From NCBI GenBank assembly GCA_001466705.2, contig LATX02000176.1, positions 496,001 to 560,000 on the forward strand: 64,000 nt of DNA, in the 5' to 3' direction. How positions within the stretch are numbered: the stretch's first letter is position 1; every line of letters begins with the position of its first letter. The notes below the pieces were generated by a model, which did not search any database, was not told the DNA's origin, and saw nothing but the letters and a program-made list of their open reading frames with translations. The position numbers were made by a program, and so were the translations under genes. Positions 1 to 9,941 of this stretch are shown piece after piece. Origin of the DNA: Moniliophthora roreri (lineage: Eukaryota; Basidiomycota; Agaricomycetes; Agaricales; Marasmiaceae).

Positions 1-643
1 ACACGCACCGTCCATTTCTTTCCAAGGCCTCAAAAAGTCTTCCGGGTCTGAAAAGGTAACAAAGCCATACTTCGCCTATCTCTTATGTGAATAGTGGATT
101 TCTGGCAGACATCTGAGTGAAGGAATAACATGCCTTTTGACTTAGTCGGTCCCGAATAACCCGTGCTTTTTGGAAAGACGGATATTTGTTGAACGCATTG
201 GAAAGCACGTCGTCCGAGACGCCGTTACTGAGATCTCCGACAAAGAGTCTGAACCACGCTGTCGATTGCAGGTGAGTAAAACTGCAAGAACAAATGACAA
301 GGACAGACTCACAAGGATTCCATTCCAGCAACGTCTGGTCCTCCCAAACTTTTCCTCCTCCCTTCCTCCTTCCTCAAGACTGTAGTTCTCTTGCCACCCT
401 TCGCAACCTTTCCGCCACTCCCACCACGTTTATCGATCATCGCACCCGGGATATAAACGGATTGTTGAGCAAGGATGCCGACATCGTATTCGTAGGCGTT
501 GGCTGGGACAGGTGCTTGGTGAGAAGATGAAGAGCCGGGAATGGGGTAGGACGGGCCGGCATAGGATTTATGATAGGGATCTTGTCGTATGAAGAGGACG
601 ATGAGGATTAGGCAGTGTATTGGGCGATGTAGGGGTTCGCCAT
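1..643 (-). CDS. RBM42: RBM42-like RNA-binding protein (RRM), 3' end outside window
   Basis: The RRM block (for example FRLFVGDLSN, NKYPSFQKARVIRD, YGFVTFSDPEDF) matches the C-terminal RRM of RBM42, a conserved RNA-binding protein linked to mRNA processing. Exons are about 643-313, 258-134 and 75-1; the gene runs off the left edge after the codons for KEMDG, at a GT donor. The start at 643 has a good context (CACCATGG) and gives MANPYIAQYTA, typical of fungal homologues. Two apparent, mutually compensating frameshifts break the N-terminal exon: one just after that start peptide and one in a purine-rich run near 340-360, before WEDQTLLEW. The middle part (YAGPSYPIPG, ANAYEYDVG, KRTTVLRK) is read in the other frame. 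Intron 76-133 needs a GC donor (AAG|GCATGT). The gene is divergent from the gene at 1017. Family identity is strong; whether the shifts are real or sequence errors is unknown. Confidence 0.82.
76..133 (-). other. GC-AG intron in RBM42
   Basis: The donor reads AAG|GCATGT and the acceptor GATAG|GCG, 58 nt. This splice joins SQK to AKYGFV, the conserved RRM sequence, and no GT donor nearby does so. Confidence 0.7.
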
Positions 644-1016
644 GGTGGTGGAAGGCAAGACGTCGTGGGATCGCATGGCGCGTTTATCACAAGTTTATCA
701 CCTGAACTAATGCCACAAATCCGGGTCTTAGGCCTTCATACTCGCAACGCTACTCAGTGAATGACTTCACGTAGAGATCGCGTTCTTCGAGGTCTTTATT
801 CACAAACTTCACAAAAACGACCCAGAATCCAGCTTCTTTGGTATGCACGTCTCTGATATCCATCAAGGATCAAGAGTCCTTACATACTAGTTCTAGCAAT
901 GTCAAAGAGAACCAGCATTTAGCTCCATCTCCGAGTTTCTATATATATGATCCCGGGGTCGTTGATAATCACGTCCTCCTGTCAACGGTACACCCCCTTT
1001 GCCTAGCAATCTCACT
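644..1016. promoter_or_regulatory. Divergent intergenic region
   Basis: This 373-bp interval separates the divergent RBM42-like gene and family member A, so it should hold both promoters. A TATATATA-like stretch lies near 940-948, about 70 bp before the start at 1017. No other defined element is visible. Confidence 0.4.
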
Positions 1017-3064
1017 ATGTCGTTTCACAGGTCTTCAGGTGTGACGATTTTAGGTGGAGAGCAGACCAACATTCGGAGAGACCAGTATCTGTATCACTTG
1101 GAGCATTCGCGGATAGGTCATCTGGAAATTCAACGGAGCACTGTGAACAATTACTACCCCCAGAAGAGGATCCAGACGATTTGGGACAACGTATGTCTGT
1201 CCACTCTTCATTATGCTTCTCTGACTGAGTTTTCAGTACCGAGAGATATGTACTGGGGACATCTATCTGGTGGATATGGTTGGGAGAACAACATATATTG
1301 AACACGAGAGGGACACGCGGAGACTAGATCCCGTCATAAGAGCCGACCGGTCATTCTACAAAGCCCTCGTCGGGGAAAAGGGAAGGGAGTGCCTATATGT
1401 CAAGTACGGCGGCGTCGATGCTCTCAAGGTCAGATCTTCAGTGCTATATGTGTACATCTCGTGCTTAAGTGTTGTTTCTAGGCATTTCAACGTGATTTTG
1501 AAAAGTATTCGTGTGTCAAGTATGAGGCTTACCACTCAGCTCTTCCCATCTTTCATCAATGCCTAACCCCTAGGAATATTCACGTTGCACAACTGTTTGG
1601 TTATAGCAAGTCTGGTCTTCCAGCACTTATATTTCATGACGGTGAGGAGCCTCGCATCTCGCGGTGTGGGACTTGCTGTGTTAATCCTTGTTTAGCTCTT
1701 ATTCCGATTGCTCACATATTTGAGCGGAACCATCTTTCCCCTGTTCTTTACGCATACTTTGCAAAGCAAGTACGTCTACGCGTCCAATAGTGAACATTTC
1801 ACGTGTTGACTCGGTTCCCTCTCTACAGTTCAGCTTAATGCATTTGCAGCTCAACTTGAACGACAGAATGGTACGTTGAATGTAATCTAAAAGACCTTTT
1901 CGGTTCAGACGAATATTGCAGGCTTTAGGTATACTCTGGATCGATCCGAGAACGGGGGGTTTCCGTGTAGGACCACATGTTGGAATAGCATCCGATCGGT
2001 GCTGGGACATCTTTGCAGGACCAGTTCTTAATAACGATCCCTATGCCTCGTATCTGTCTATCCAAGCATTCAGTGATAACGACAGTGTTCTTGAGTATCT
2101 CAGTCAAACGACGTCCAATGGCGATATCCTCCGAGGAATCAGCTTCTGTAGCAGAACAATTGGGGAATGGGTGACTGATGATGATGCTATCTATCTACTA
2201 CCATCGTTACCCGGAACGATTTACCACAGGTCTAGTCGGGAGGTTCTGGCGGGGTGGCGGGGAATTGAAGGCCAATGGTATTATGAGCTGACTCATCTTA
2301 TACATGACACACTGAGTCCGGTCTGGGAGAGCAAAAGCATTATGGAGAACGGCTTAGTACGGTGCGGCACTTGAAGCGATTACGTGTTCGTTTTCTTCTG
2401 ATCATCAGGACAGATTTACGGTGCCTGTGGTGGATCTGCAACAGTTTCAATACCTGGAATTACGATATGAACTATGTCCAACCAGCTCATGGGCCACTTT
2501 GACTAGGCTATGGCTGTCTCAAGCGCATCACGTTTTCAGCAGATTGCGCCCGCAGATTCAAGGAGACGGATGGGAGGAATATGGTAAGTGCTGCCCTAAT
2601 AGCCACTCCACCACATCCTCATTTCTTGTACGGTAGGTATCCTTGGAGGTTTTAATCTGCGACTCTCTTGTGAAGGAGACCGCCGCTTTTCAGATGTCCT
2701 TAGAGGCAAAATTTTGTACCTCTTCCTTCCACCGAACCCCCAGCCTTCAGATGCCAATTCCATCTGGAGAACCTGGACGAAAGGACAGAAATATTTCTGT
2801 TCTTTTGACCCTTTAGGCAAGGACGAGATATCAGCGGCATTGCAAACATCCCTAGGGATTCCCATTTTAGCCACAAGAATACAGATCTGGCATGATTTTT
2901 GGGATCGTACTGCCTATGAAGCCGTTCAGAGGCTTCAATGTTGCAATGGTTCTGACACTAAACCGACGGACTTCATTTGCTCAGCCTACTTTCCGACTTT
3001 CGAAGTCGACAATTATGAAGATTTTGAAGAAGAGACTATGATAAAACTGCATCCTCCTCATTAA
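1017..3064 (+). CDS. Family member A, multi-exon protein of unknown function
   Basis: This is the first of five paralogues in the window. Exon 1 (1017-1190) encodes an N-terminal stretch with GVTILGGEQTNIRRDQY and ends in IWDN before a GT donor. Later blocks shared with the paralogues are CLYVKYGGVDALK, AFQRDFEKYSCVK, VAQLFGYSKSGLPALIFHD, ALIPIAHIFERNHLSPVL, LWIDPRTGGFRVGP, WLSQAHHVFSRL, and near the end a block with KYFCSFDPLGKDEIS. An intron follows the DALK block at the same place as in the paralogues. The start at 1017 (MSF) is preferred over 999 because member C also begins MSF. No signal peptide, membrane segment or known catalytic motif is visible. I recall similar unnamed proteins in other Agaricomycetes; function is unknown. 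Confidence 0.75.
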
Positions 3065-3591
3065 GAGGTATACGAAGAACTCGTGGCGAATGGTATGTTT
3101 GATCACCTCTTCAAATTCGTGGCTAATGATACCGATATGTAGACAATTGCTTGACACCAAAAGACGCGGAATCAGACAAGGATACCATCATTTATCCCAT
3201 TCGACGCCACCGACATTAAGATATCAACCAATTTTTCATCCGTGAAACCGGGAGGTACGAAATACCATGCTGGAAGGAACTTCGGTTACGACGAGGGACA
3301 TCAGTGGAGATTGCATTATAACCAGATTTACATGTCAGTATTCTGGTCGGCCTTGCCACCATCCGAAGAAGGAATTTTATGTGCATATGCTTTTCCACTA
3401 CGCTCTTCGGAGTTCTGCTCAGGATTCTGGGATGCAAGTAGTAGAGCAGGTTGGTTCTTTCCAAACGTGTCACCTGATCCACGTAAAGCCTCGTCCTTGA
3501 TAACGTTATCGACTTATAACCGAGACGTCAGGCCTTACACACGCGTTCCGAGTAGAGAACACAGGCTCAGAGCACCAGCACGAGGCTGATC
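3065..3591. other. Intergenic stretch without clear gene
   Basis: This lies between family member A and the P450. Only short open frames without family features are present; I see nothing that can be supported as a gene. Confidence 0.5.
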
Positions 3592-6309
3592 ATGTCTCTC
3601 ATCATTCACGACCAAAAGCACCCGCTCGCCCTCGCTGTTTTTTGCCTCGTCGTCGGTTTAACCTTCAAAACTCTACTCTCCCGATTCCGAAGAGATCTTT
3701 CACTTCCACCAGGACCTAAGCCACTAGTGATGTTGGGGGCTCGGCTCAAGCCCTGAAGCCAGGCCTGGCCGAGCCAAGCCCTACTGTAGGGCTCCGACCG
3801 GGCTCAGGGCTCGGGCTTGCATTTCTGAAGGCCTAAGCCCGAGCCCTAGACGATATGATGGAAAGTGCAACCCGTGGCTGTAGGCAAAAGCCCTGGCCTA
3901 AGCCGGGCCCTGCCTACGGCTCGGGCTTCTGGCGGCTCAAGGCCTGGGCTCAATGTTTGGTGAGCCTGAGCCCTCTCAAGCCAGGCCTAAGCCTGGGGCT
4001 TTGAGCCGAGCCGAGTCCGCAACATCATTATAAGCCACTACCACTCCTCGGCACGCCCTTCACCTTTGAACTAATCGTCTACGTGACTCAGTAGTATCCA
4101 GGCAATTTCTTTGGCCTTCCAGCGAGGTTTGAATGGCTGACTTACATTGAATGGGGAAGGAAGTATCGTGCGTATCGCAGACTAACTTTTTAAGTCTGAA
4201 CTGAACTGATAATAGCACAGATTCTGACATCCTGCACTTTTCCTTCGCCGGTACACATACCATTGTACTCAACTCACGCGAGGCTATCAATGATTTGTTG
4301 GAAAAGAAGTCGGATATTTACTCCAGTCGGTGTGTATCCTTCTTTACGTCTCTTATTCTCTGGAGAATTAAGCCTAACTCGGTATGGTCAGACCAAAATG
4401 GACGATGCTGAACGATGTGTACGCTCCTTCCGTTTCTTTCTAGCTCTGCTAACTTCCCGAGCAGAATTAGGTACGCCACACATATCCGAAGCCGCGCTTA
4501 GAACTAAGATAGAAGATCTGCAGATGGGCCTGGACCTTAGTGACTATGCCCTATGGAAAGCAGTGGAACGCACGTCGAAAACTCATTCACCAGGGTCCGT
4601 CGCAAGTCACTTGGACTGTCCGGCGATACTGACAGGGCCTTGACGTTTGCAGAGTTCAATCCAAAACAAACAGCGCGATATGAAACTCAACACCAAAAAG
4701 CGATACACAACTTTCTTGCGGATCTCCTAAGAGATCCAGGAGATTTCTATCATCTTATGCGACAGTGAGCGCCCTTGTCATCCCTTGCAAATCCCGATAT
4801 TGACTCACTGATCCCCAGCATGGCAGGCTCTATCATCCTGTCCGTGACTTATGGAATTACTGTCAAAACCTCTGTACAAGGAGAACCTGCCATCGATATG
4901 GCAGACCGTGCCTTGCATGGATTTGTGGCGGCTGGTGTTCCTGGGTCATTTTTGGTGGTAAGTCCCTGTCTCTTTCTCCTTTTCGTCTTTCTAACAGCGT
5001 TCTCAAAGGACTACATCCCTCTACTTCAACTTATTCCTTCGTGGCTTCCTGGTGCGAGCTGGAAGCGTAAAGCGATCAAATGGGGAGAGGATGCTGATCG
5101 GATGTGCTGAATGAGCCCTTTGAGACTGTCAAGAAGAACATAGTGCGCAACTTCCTTTTCTATAGCTCAGATACTTACGAACGTTCAGGCCGAAGGAACG
5201 CAGCGACCATGCTTCGTCTCGTATTGCTTGGAGAAGGGGAATCTCGAAGATCCGGAGTATGAGCAAGTGGTGAAAGAGTCAGCAGGCGCAATGTACCTTG
5301 GTACGTACCACTGCTTCTTCTTTGTCCCCTTCTGCGAGTTGACGTTGAGACAGCTGGTATGGATACGGCACGCGTCCTTCCTTGCCGTCATTCACCATCT
5401 TCATCTTAGGTACGGATACATCCGTGTGTGCTTTGCACATCTTTTTCCTTGCGGTCATACGTCATCCGCACGTCGTGCATCGTGCTCAGCAGGAGTTGGA
5501 TCGTGAAGTCGGGAGTGAAAGACTCCCCGACGCGAGAGACCTGGTTATTGGCAGAGGAGAAGAGGTGAAGCTGCCATATGTGTGGGCAATATTGAATGAA
5601 GTTATGCGGTATGTTTTTAGTCGATCATCGGGAACGTCCAAGCGATAAGGTTACAAAGGTGGCAGCCCGTTAATCCTATGGGTGCGTTGGTTTGCTCGGG
5701 TCATCCGAAACTTTATCTCAGTTGTGATCACATTAGGACTCGCACATCTTGTTACGGAGGATGACGAGTATCGAGGATATCGGATTCCGAAGAACTCGGT
5801 CGTTCTTGGAAACGCCTGGTATGCAACCCTTTTATCTGTCGGAAATTCGAACCCATTAAACAAACCAGGGCCCTCCTTCACGACGAATCCGTCTATGGAG
5901 AGCATCCCGATTCTTTCATTCCCGAACGGTGGCTTACACCCGATGGGAAAGTAAATCAAGATATCCCTGATCCCACAATCTTCTGGGGTACCGGTCGCAG
6001 GTGAGTCATGCCGTTTTCTTCTGATCTTTCTAACCTAGGATGCCATAGAATTTGCCCCGGTCGTCAATTTGCCCTATCATCAATGTTCGCTATAATTGCT
6101 TCCGTACTCCATTGTTTCGATATTTCTGCACCCTCAGATGAGCCTCTTAGCTCAGAGCTAGCGTTTGAGTCGTCCCTGCGAAAGTGAGCAACTTGCGGGG
6201 GGGTCCCAGTCTGAGGCTAATCAGCTCGTACGATTCGTAGTCGACCATTGCCATTCTGGTGCAATATCCGACCGAGGTCTGCAAAACACGAATCATTGAT
6301 CAGGACTAG
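3592..6309 (+). pseudogene. Cytochrome P450, frameshifted and carrying a MITE
   Basis: The start at 3592 gives a hydrophobic membrane anchor followed by the proline hinge PPGPKPL. Spliced exons then read WLTYIEWGRKY, LHFSFAGTHTIVLNSREA, RPKWTMLND, HMAGSIILSVTYG, a shortened I-helix (YLGTDTSVCALHIFF), HIFFLAVIRHPHVV, and the heme-binding loop GTGRRICPGRQFA with the cysteine codon near 6053. About a dozen short introns fit. The resemblance is to fungal microsomal P450s of secondary metabolism or detoxification (OrdA-like); the substrate is unknown. Three lesions are visible: a 306-bp hAT-type MITE at 3725-4030 inside the proline hinge, an apparent 2-nt loss near 4550 before YGKQW, and an apparent 2-nt gain near 5103 between ADRM and LNEPFETV. 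The first intron after the hinge (4051-4101) would also need a GC donor. The end at 6309 is approximate. Confidence 0.8.
3725..4030. mobile_element. Non-autonomous hAT-type MITE
   Basis: Imperfect terminal inverted repeats begin TAGTGATGTTG on the left and, read from the right end, TAATGATGTTG, and both continue into CTCGGCTC. The element is flanked by an exact 8-bp duplication, TAAGCCAC, at 3717-3724 and 4031-4038. An 8-bp duplication and a TAGNG-like terminus are typical of hAT elements, and the GGGCTCGG-rich interior resembles subterminal regions of Ac-like hATs. At 306 bp it has no coding capacity. It sits in the first coding exon of the P450. Confidence 0.85.
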
Positions 6310-8984
6310 CACTGCAATGATGAATGAGTTGGACGTCTAATCGCCCACTTCGGAAATCATCCTTCCGGGTGAGTGATACGATGAATGTACGTACGTGCAC
6401 AGCTCTGATGCCCTTCATATTCTTCATTCAACCCCATATTTGGATATAGACCTATCTGAACATGAAGCACGCCGCAAAGCTGAAAACCGACTTGTAGGAG
6501 AGCCGTAAGTTTTGCTGTCTGGTCGTTCATATGTGATCCGCAACGAAAGTGAAGCTTGTAGTTTGACATGTCTACCAATTCACATATCTTCTGGCAACCA
6601 TGTGATTTTGCACACTTCCCGCTTCTATTGTTCAGACGCAGTAACCATTCTTCGCCACAGTTAGCATGAAACACGTCTCCTTTAGTCGCAGCAAGTTGAG
6701 ACGGCCTGCGGTGATTGCTGTGCATAAATTAAAACCACGTACGAACTTGGTCAAAGTGTATACGGATACAGTGCTACCCTGGCCGCCGCCGCCATATGTA
6801 TGGTATTTTTCATTTGTGTATTAGTCCCGGAGAGTGCTCTCCTCTGCTTCAAGTTACTTACTCACTATTCGGGGATGGATCCATGTTTGAATCATTGTAA
6901 AAGGTCTAGCACCTCCTCGCGGCCACAATGTTCACGCCCATGCTTTCACTCAAAATAACTTGGTATGAAATCCGCCACCTTGAACGCGATATTATCGGTT
7001 CAGAAAACGCCACGTGAGTAACTTTTTTGTGATACGACCTGCGGCGGTGAAGAGCATACACCCTGAACACACTCTGCATTTTACTGCACTGGCAGAAACC
7101 GCTACACCTCACCATATGGAAAGCATCCAAGTGGGACTCGTTTGAGATGACGTCGCTGTTCAGCTATATGCAAATCTATGCCACTTCAGAGTTTTACTGA
7201 CTGCGGCCCTAGGCGAGTGATGGACGTCAGGCGATGGAATCCATGACAATACTGTAGTTGTTCAACAAGTCCGAATCCGCGTCGAGAGCTGCGAATCGTG
7301 GTATCGAGTCTCCATGATAATTCCCCATCGTTATTCAAAGGCAGCGTGGATCAGAGCTGCGAAACCTCGAGCTGACAAGTAACCAGCTTGCGTCTCCTCG
7401 GACAAAGCGGCCGCATCGAAGGGAGAAACACGAACTGCGCAGATTCCACCGAGTCTGTCGGAAAGAAAAAGTATATTGAAAGAGGCTTCACATGTCCTAG
7501 TCCTGCGTCCGCGGGTGAAGGAGTAGATTTAGGATTTTATTTCTTCTAAGCCCGAGTTGAGTAACCCACTTTGATTACAAGTAGGCAGGTAGAGTGTCAA
7601 AGCTACTGGAGAACTTTAATTTCTTAGTGCGTCAGTTTGGTGAGAGGTCCGGAGTGTACATGGCTAACCGGGATTAAATCCGTTCCTCACAATGCATTGG
7701 TAATCCTTTTTTCAATTGAGGTCCGCGGTTGCTGAGACCGGGGTTGGTTCTCGGAGAGTGTGAAGAATAATTAATTTCGCCCACGCCGTTCCACGTCATA
7801 AGCAATAACGCCAAGGACAACCCGAGTCCGTCGGGCGTCGGGGGAGAGCACTGCCCTTGTAGCGTTGTCTTGTGAGCCGGGTTATTCACATGCACATACT
7901 GTGACTCAAACCGGTAGAATTAAGGTCTGAGGGCCGTCGCCCGTTACAGAGGCGAAGTGAGAGTAAGACGCAGGCCCCAAATCCAGCATTGTCGGAGACA
8001 CGTTGCAAGTAACCCACAGCAAGAACACGATGCACGTCGATCACCATATCTCTTGACATAAATGATTCAGCGTCGGAAGACTCTAATACTAGGTTACGTC
8101 AAAGAACTGACGACATGTTCCCTCCGCCGAATGAGTCGAGAACCTGAGGTCAGCTGGCCCCGCTTTCGGACGTCGGGACGGTTTTGCAAATTGCTCCCAG
8201 CTACGCCACTACTGTATCGCCTCACAGAATCGATGTCTTTAGTAGCTGATACAATGTCTCCGTGATGACAAGGTTGGACTCCGAGGGTATACATCGTTCT
8301 GCCGCTTCTGGTTAACTCGTATCCGAAACAGAACCTATATGTCTTTGCCTGAATGCTGGAACGCAGAAATGTCAAAGCCGAGCCTCAACTCCGAGTCTCT
8401 CTGGAGCAGGTTGCAAGAGCAGGTGCAGAGGTGTTGAATGGAAACTATAAGTCAGGGCCGTCGTTTCAACAGCAGCAACAGCAGTGGCGGGAAGGTGTCT
8501 CAGTCGGCGGGGTCCAACAGCATGTTGCCCGACAAGATGATATAGTTTAAACGTTGATAAATGATTGATAGGTCGGCTGTCGTCAGAGAGAGACTTTCAG
8601 CGTTTCAGGCTGCTGTCAGTCTTTGTGATAGTGACAATGCCGACATTCCTAGTTCCAGTCTAGCGGAGTCTAGTCCGCCATCAGTCAACAAGAGAACACT
8701 TTTTTGGAACGGTTTGTGTCTCTTGTTTCTAGCTGGTACACTTGGGAAAAAACATTGTATGCCGCGGAAGGAACAAGGACTGGAAGATGCGCAGAACAAA
8801 ACAAGTCGGCGAAAGGCCGGTTCGGTCGAGGTGAGCGAAACACGAGGTGAGAGGCACAGTTCAAAATTGACACGTGGCACAGCCATTTTGTTCCCGATCG
8901 GTAACTGAGGTACTCAACAACCGTACATGGAAGCAAATAATCCTTTAAAAGTCTTCATTCCAGCGCCTGCGTTTCAACCGACCC
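6310..8984. other. Long interval without supportable gene
   Basis: Open frames here are short, lack conserved blocks and do not join through plausible introns. A small glutamine run occurs near 8470-8490. The last few hundred bases probably include the promoter of the gene at 8985. Confidence 0.45.
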
Positions 8985-9941
8985 ATGGCTACCCAAACTG
9001 AAACCACCACCACCACCACCGCTCACCATCTATCCCATTCACAACGTACTCGCCTAATACGCTCAACGCGGAAATTGGGCTCATTGCTTGGTACTACGCC
9101 GCAGGTCATCGACGAAGAGCCCAGGACTCCACGAGGTTCTTTCGACAGGAAATCCAAACTGGGATCAGCAGGGAAACATGGCGGTCAGACTCCGCTACCT
9201 CCTCCGCTTGTACTGAGATTGCAAGCTGTTCCCCGAGGATCGTCGTCCAACTCAAATTCATCGTCGTCATCATCACCATCGATCACCCTCCAGGTTCCTC
9301 TGTCACCGCTTTCACCTACCCTCGAGTCTTTGAACAGGGACTCACCGCAATGCCCGCTACCCCCTTCACCATCTTCAATCTCCTACCCTGCCCCATATGA
9401 CATTCGGCGGAAAAAGATGGCCAAGTTGACTCGCACGCTCGGGGAGAATATTCCCCCAGAGCTCGTTTTTCAGTCGTCTTCACCTCGCCCTGCCAAGAAG
9501 TTTTCACGTAGCTGGAGCGTCGAGTCTTTAAAGACTGCCGATCTACCATTATCACTAAAAGCTGAGCCAGTCGAGCTAGATTTCGTCGTTCGTGTCTCCT
9601 CATCTTCTGAGGAATCGAGTACATGGAAACCACAGATACAGCCACGCTCTAGCTCACTGCGGGTACGCTCGAGGACACAATCAATATCTCGATCGCGTCG
9701 CGACGATCGATCATGCAGTCCCGGATCCAAAAGTTCATCTTCATGGCGTCGTGGTCATGGATACACCCCATCCGAATCACAGACAGGTTTTCTCTCATCG
9801 TCGTCAAGCTGGGAAGATGATTGTTGGGAATTAGAAGAAGATCCTAACGCGTACGGTCGTAAGAAGGAGAGAGAATGGAGCGGCGAGTGGAACCAAAAGG
9901 ACATGGGAGATGTCTTGAGAAAGTTGCGTAACTTGAAGTGA
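8985..9941 (+). CDS. Serine-rich conserved basidiomycete protein of unknown function
   Basis: This is a single-exon gene of 318 codons with a good start context (CCCATGGCT). The N-terminus reads SQRTRLIRSTRKLGSLLG, a block I recall from unnamed proteins of other Agaricomycetes, followed by a serine/proline-rich middle with a polyserine tract (residues about 90-97). A second conserved-looking block, KMAKLTRTLGENIPPELVF, is at about residues 143-161, and the end reads WNQKDMGDVLRKLRNLK. There is no signal peptide, membrane segment or enzyme motif. The arginine/serine-rich central third suggests a mostly disordered protein. A pyrimidine-rich tract at about 10070-10102 follows the stop. Confidence 0.85.
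   Translation: MATQTETTTTTTAHHLSHSQRTRLIRSTRKLGSLLGTTPQVIDEEPRTPRGSFDRKSKLGSAGKHGGQTPLPPPLVLRLQAVPRGSSSNSNSSSSSSPSITLQVPLSPLSPTLESLNRDSPQCPLPPSPSSISYPAPYDIRRKKMAKLTRTLGENIPPELVFQSSSPRPAKKFSRSWSVESLKTADLPLSLKAEPVELDFVVRVSSSSEESSTWKPQIQPRSSSLRVRSRTQSISRSRRDDRSCSPGSKSSSSWRRGHGYTPSESQTGFLSSSSSWEDDCWELEEDPNAYGRKKEREWSGEWNQKDMGDVLRKLRNLK

Noticed and set aside
8353..8908. Two open frames (8353-8550 with a Q-rich run; 8561-8908) upstream of the gene at 8985
   Set aside because: No recognisable family, and they may be upstream untranslated sequence of the serine-rich gene.
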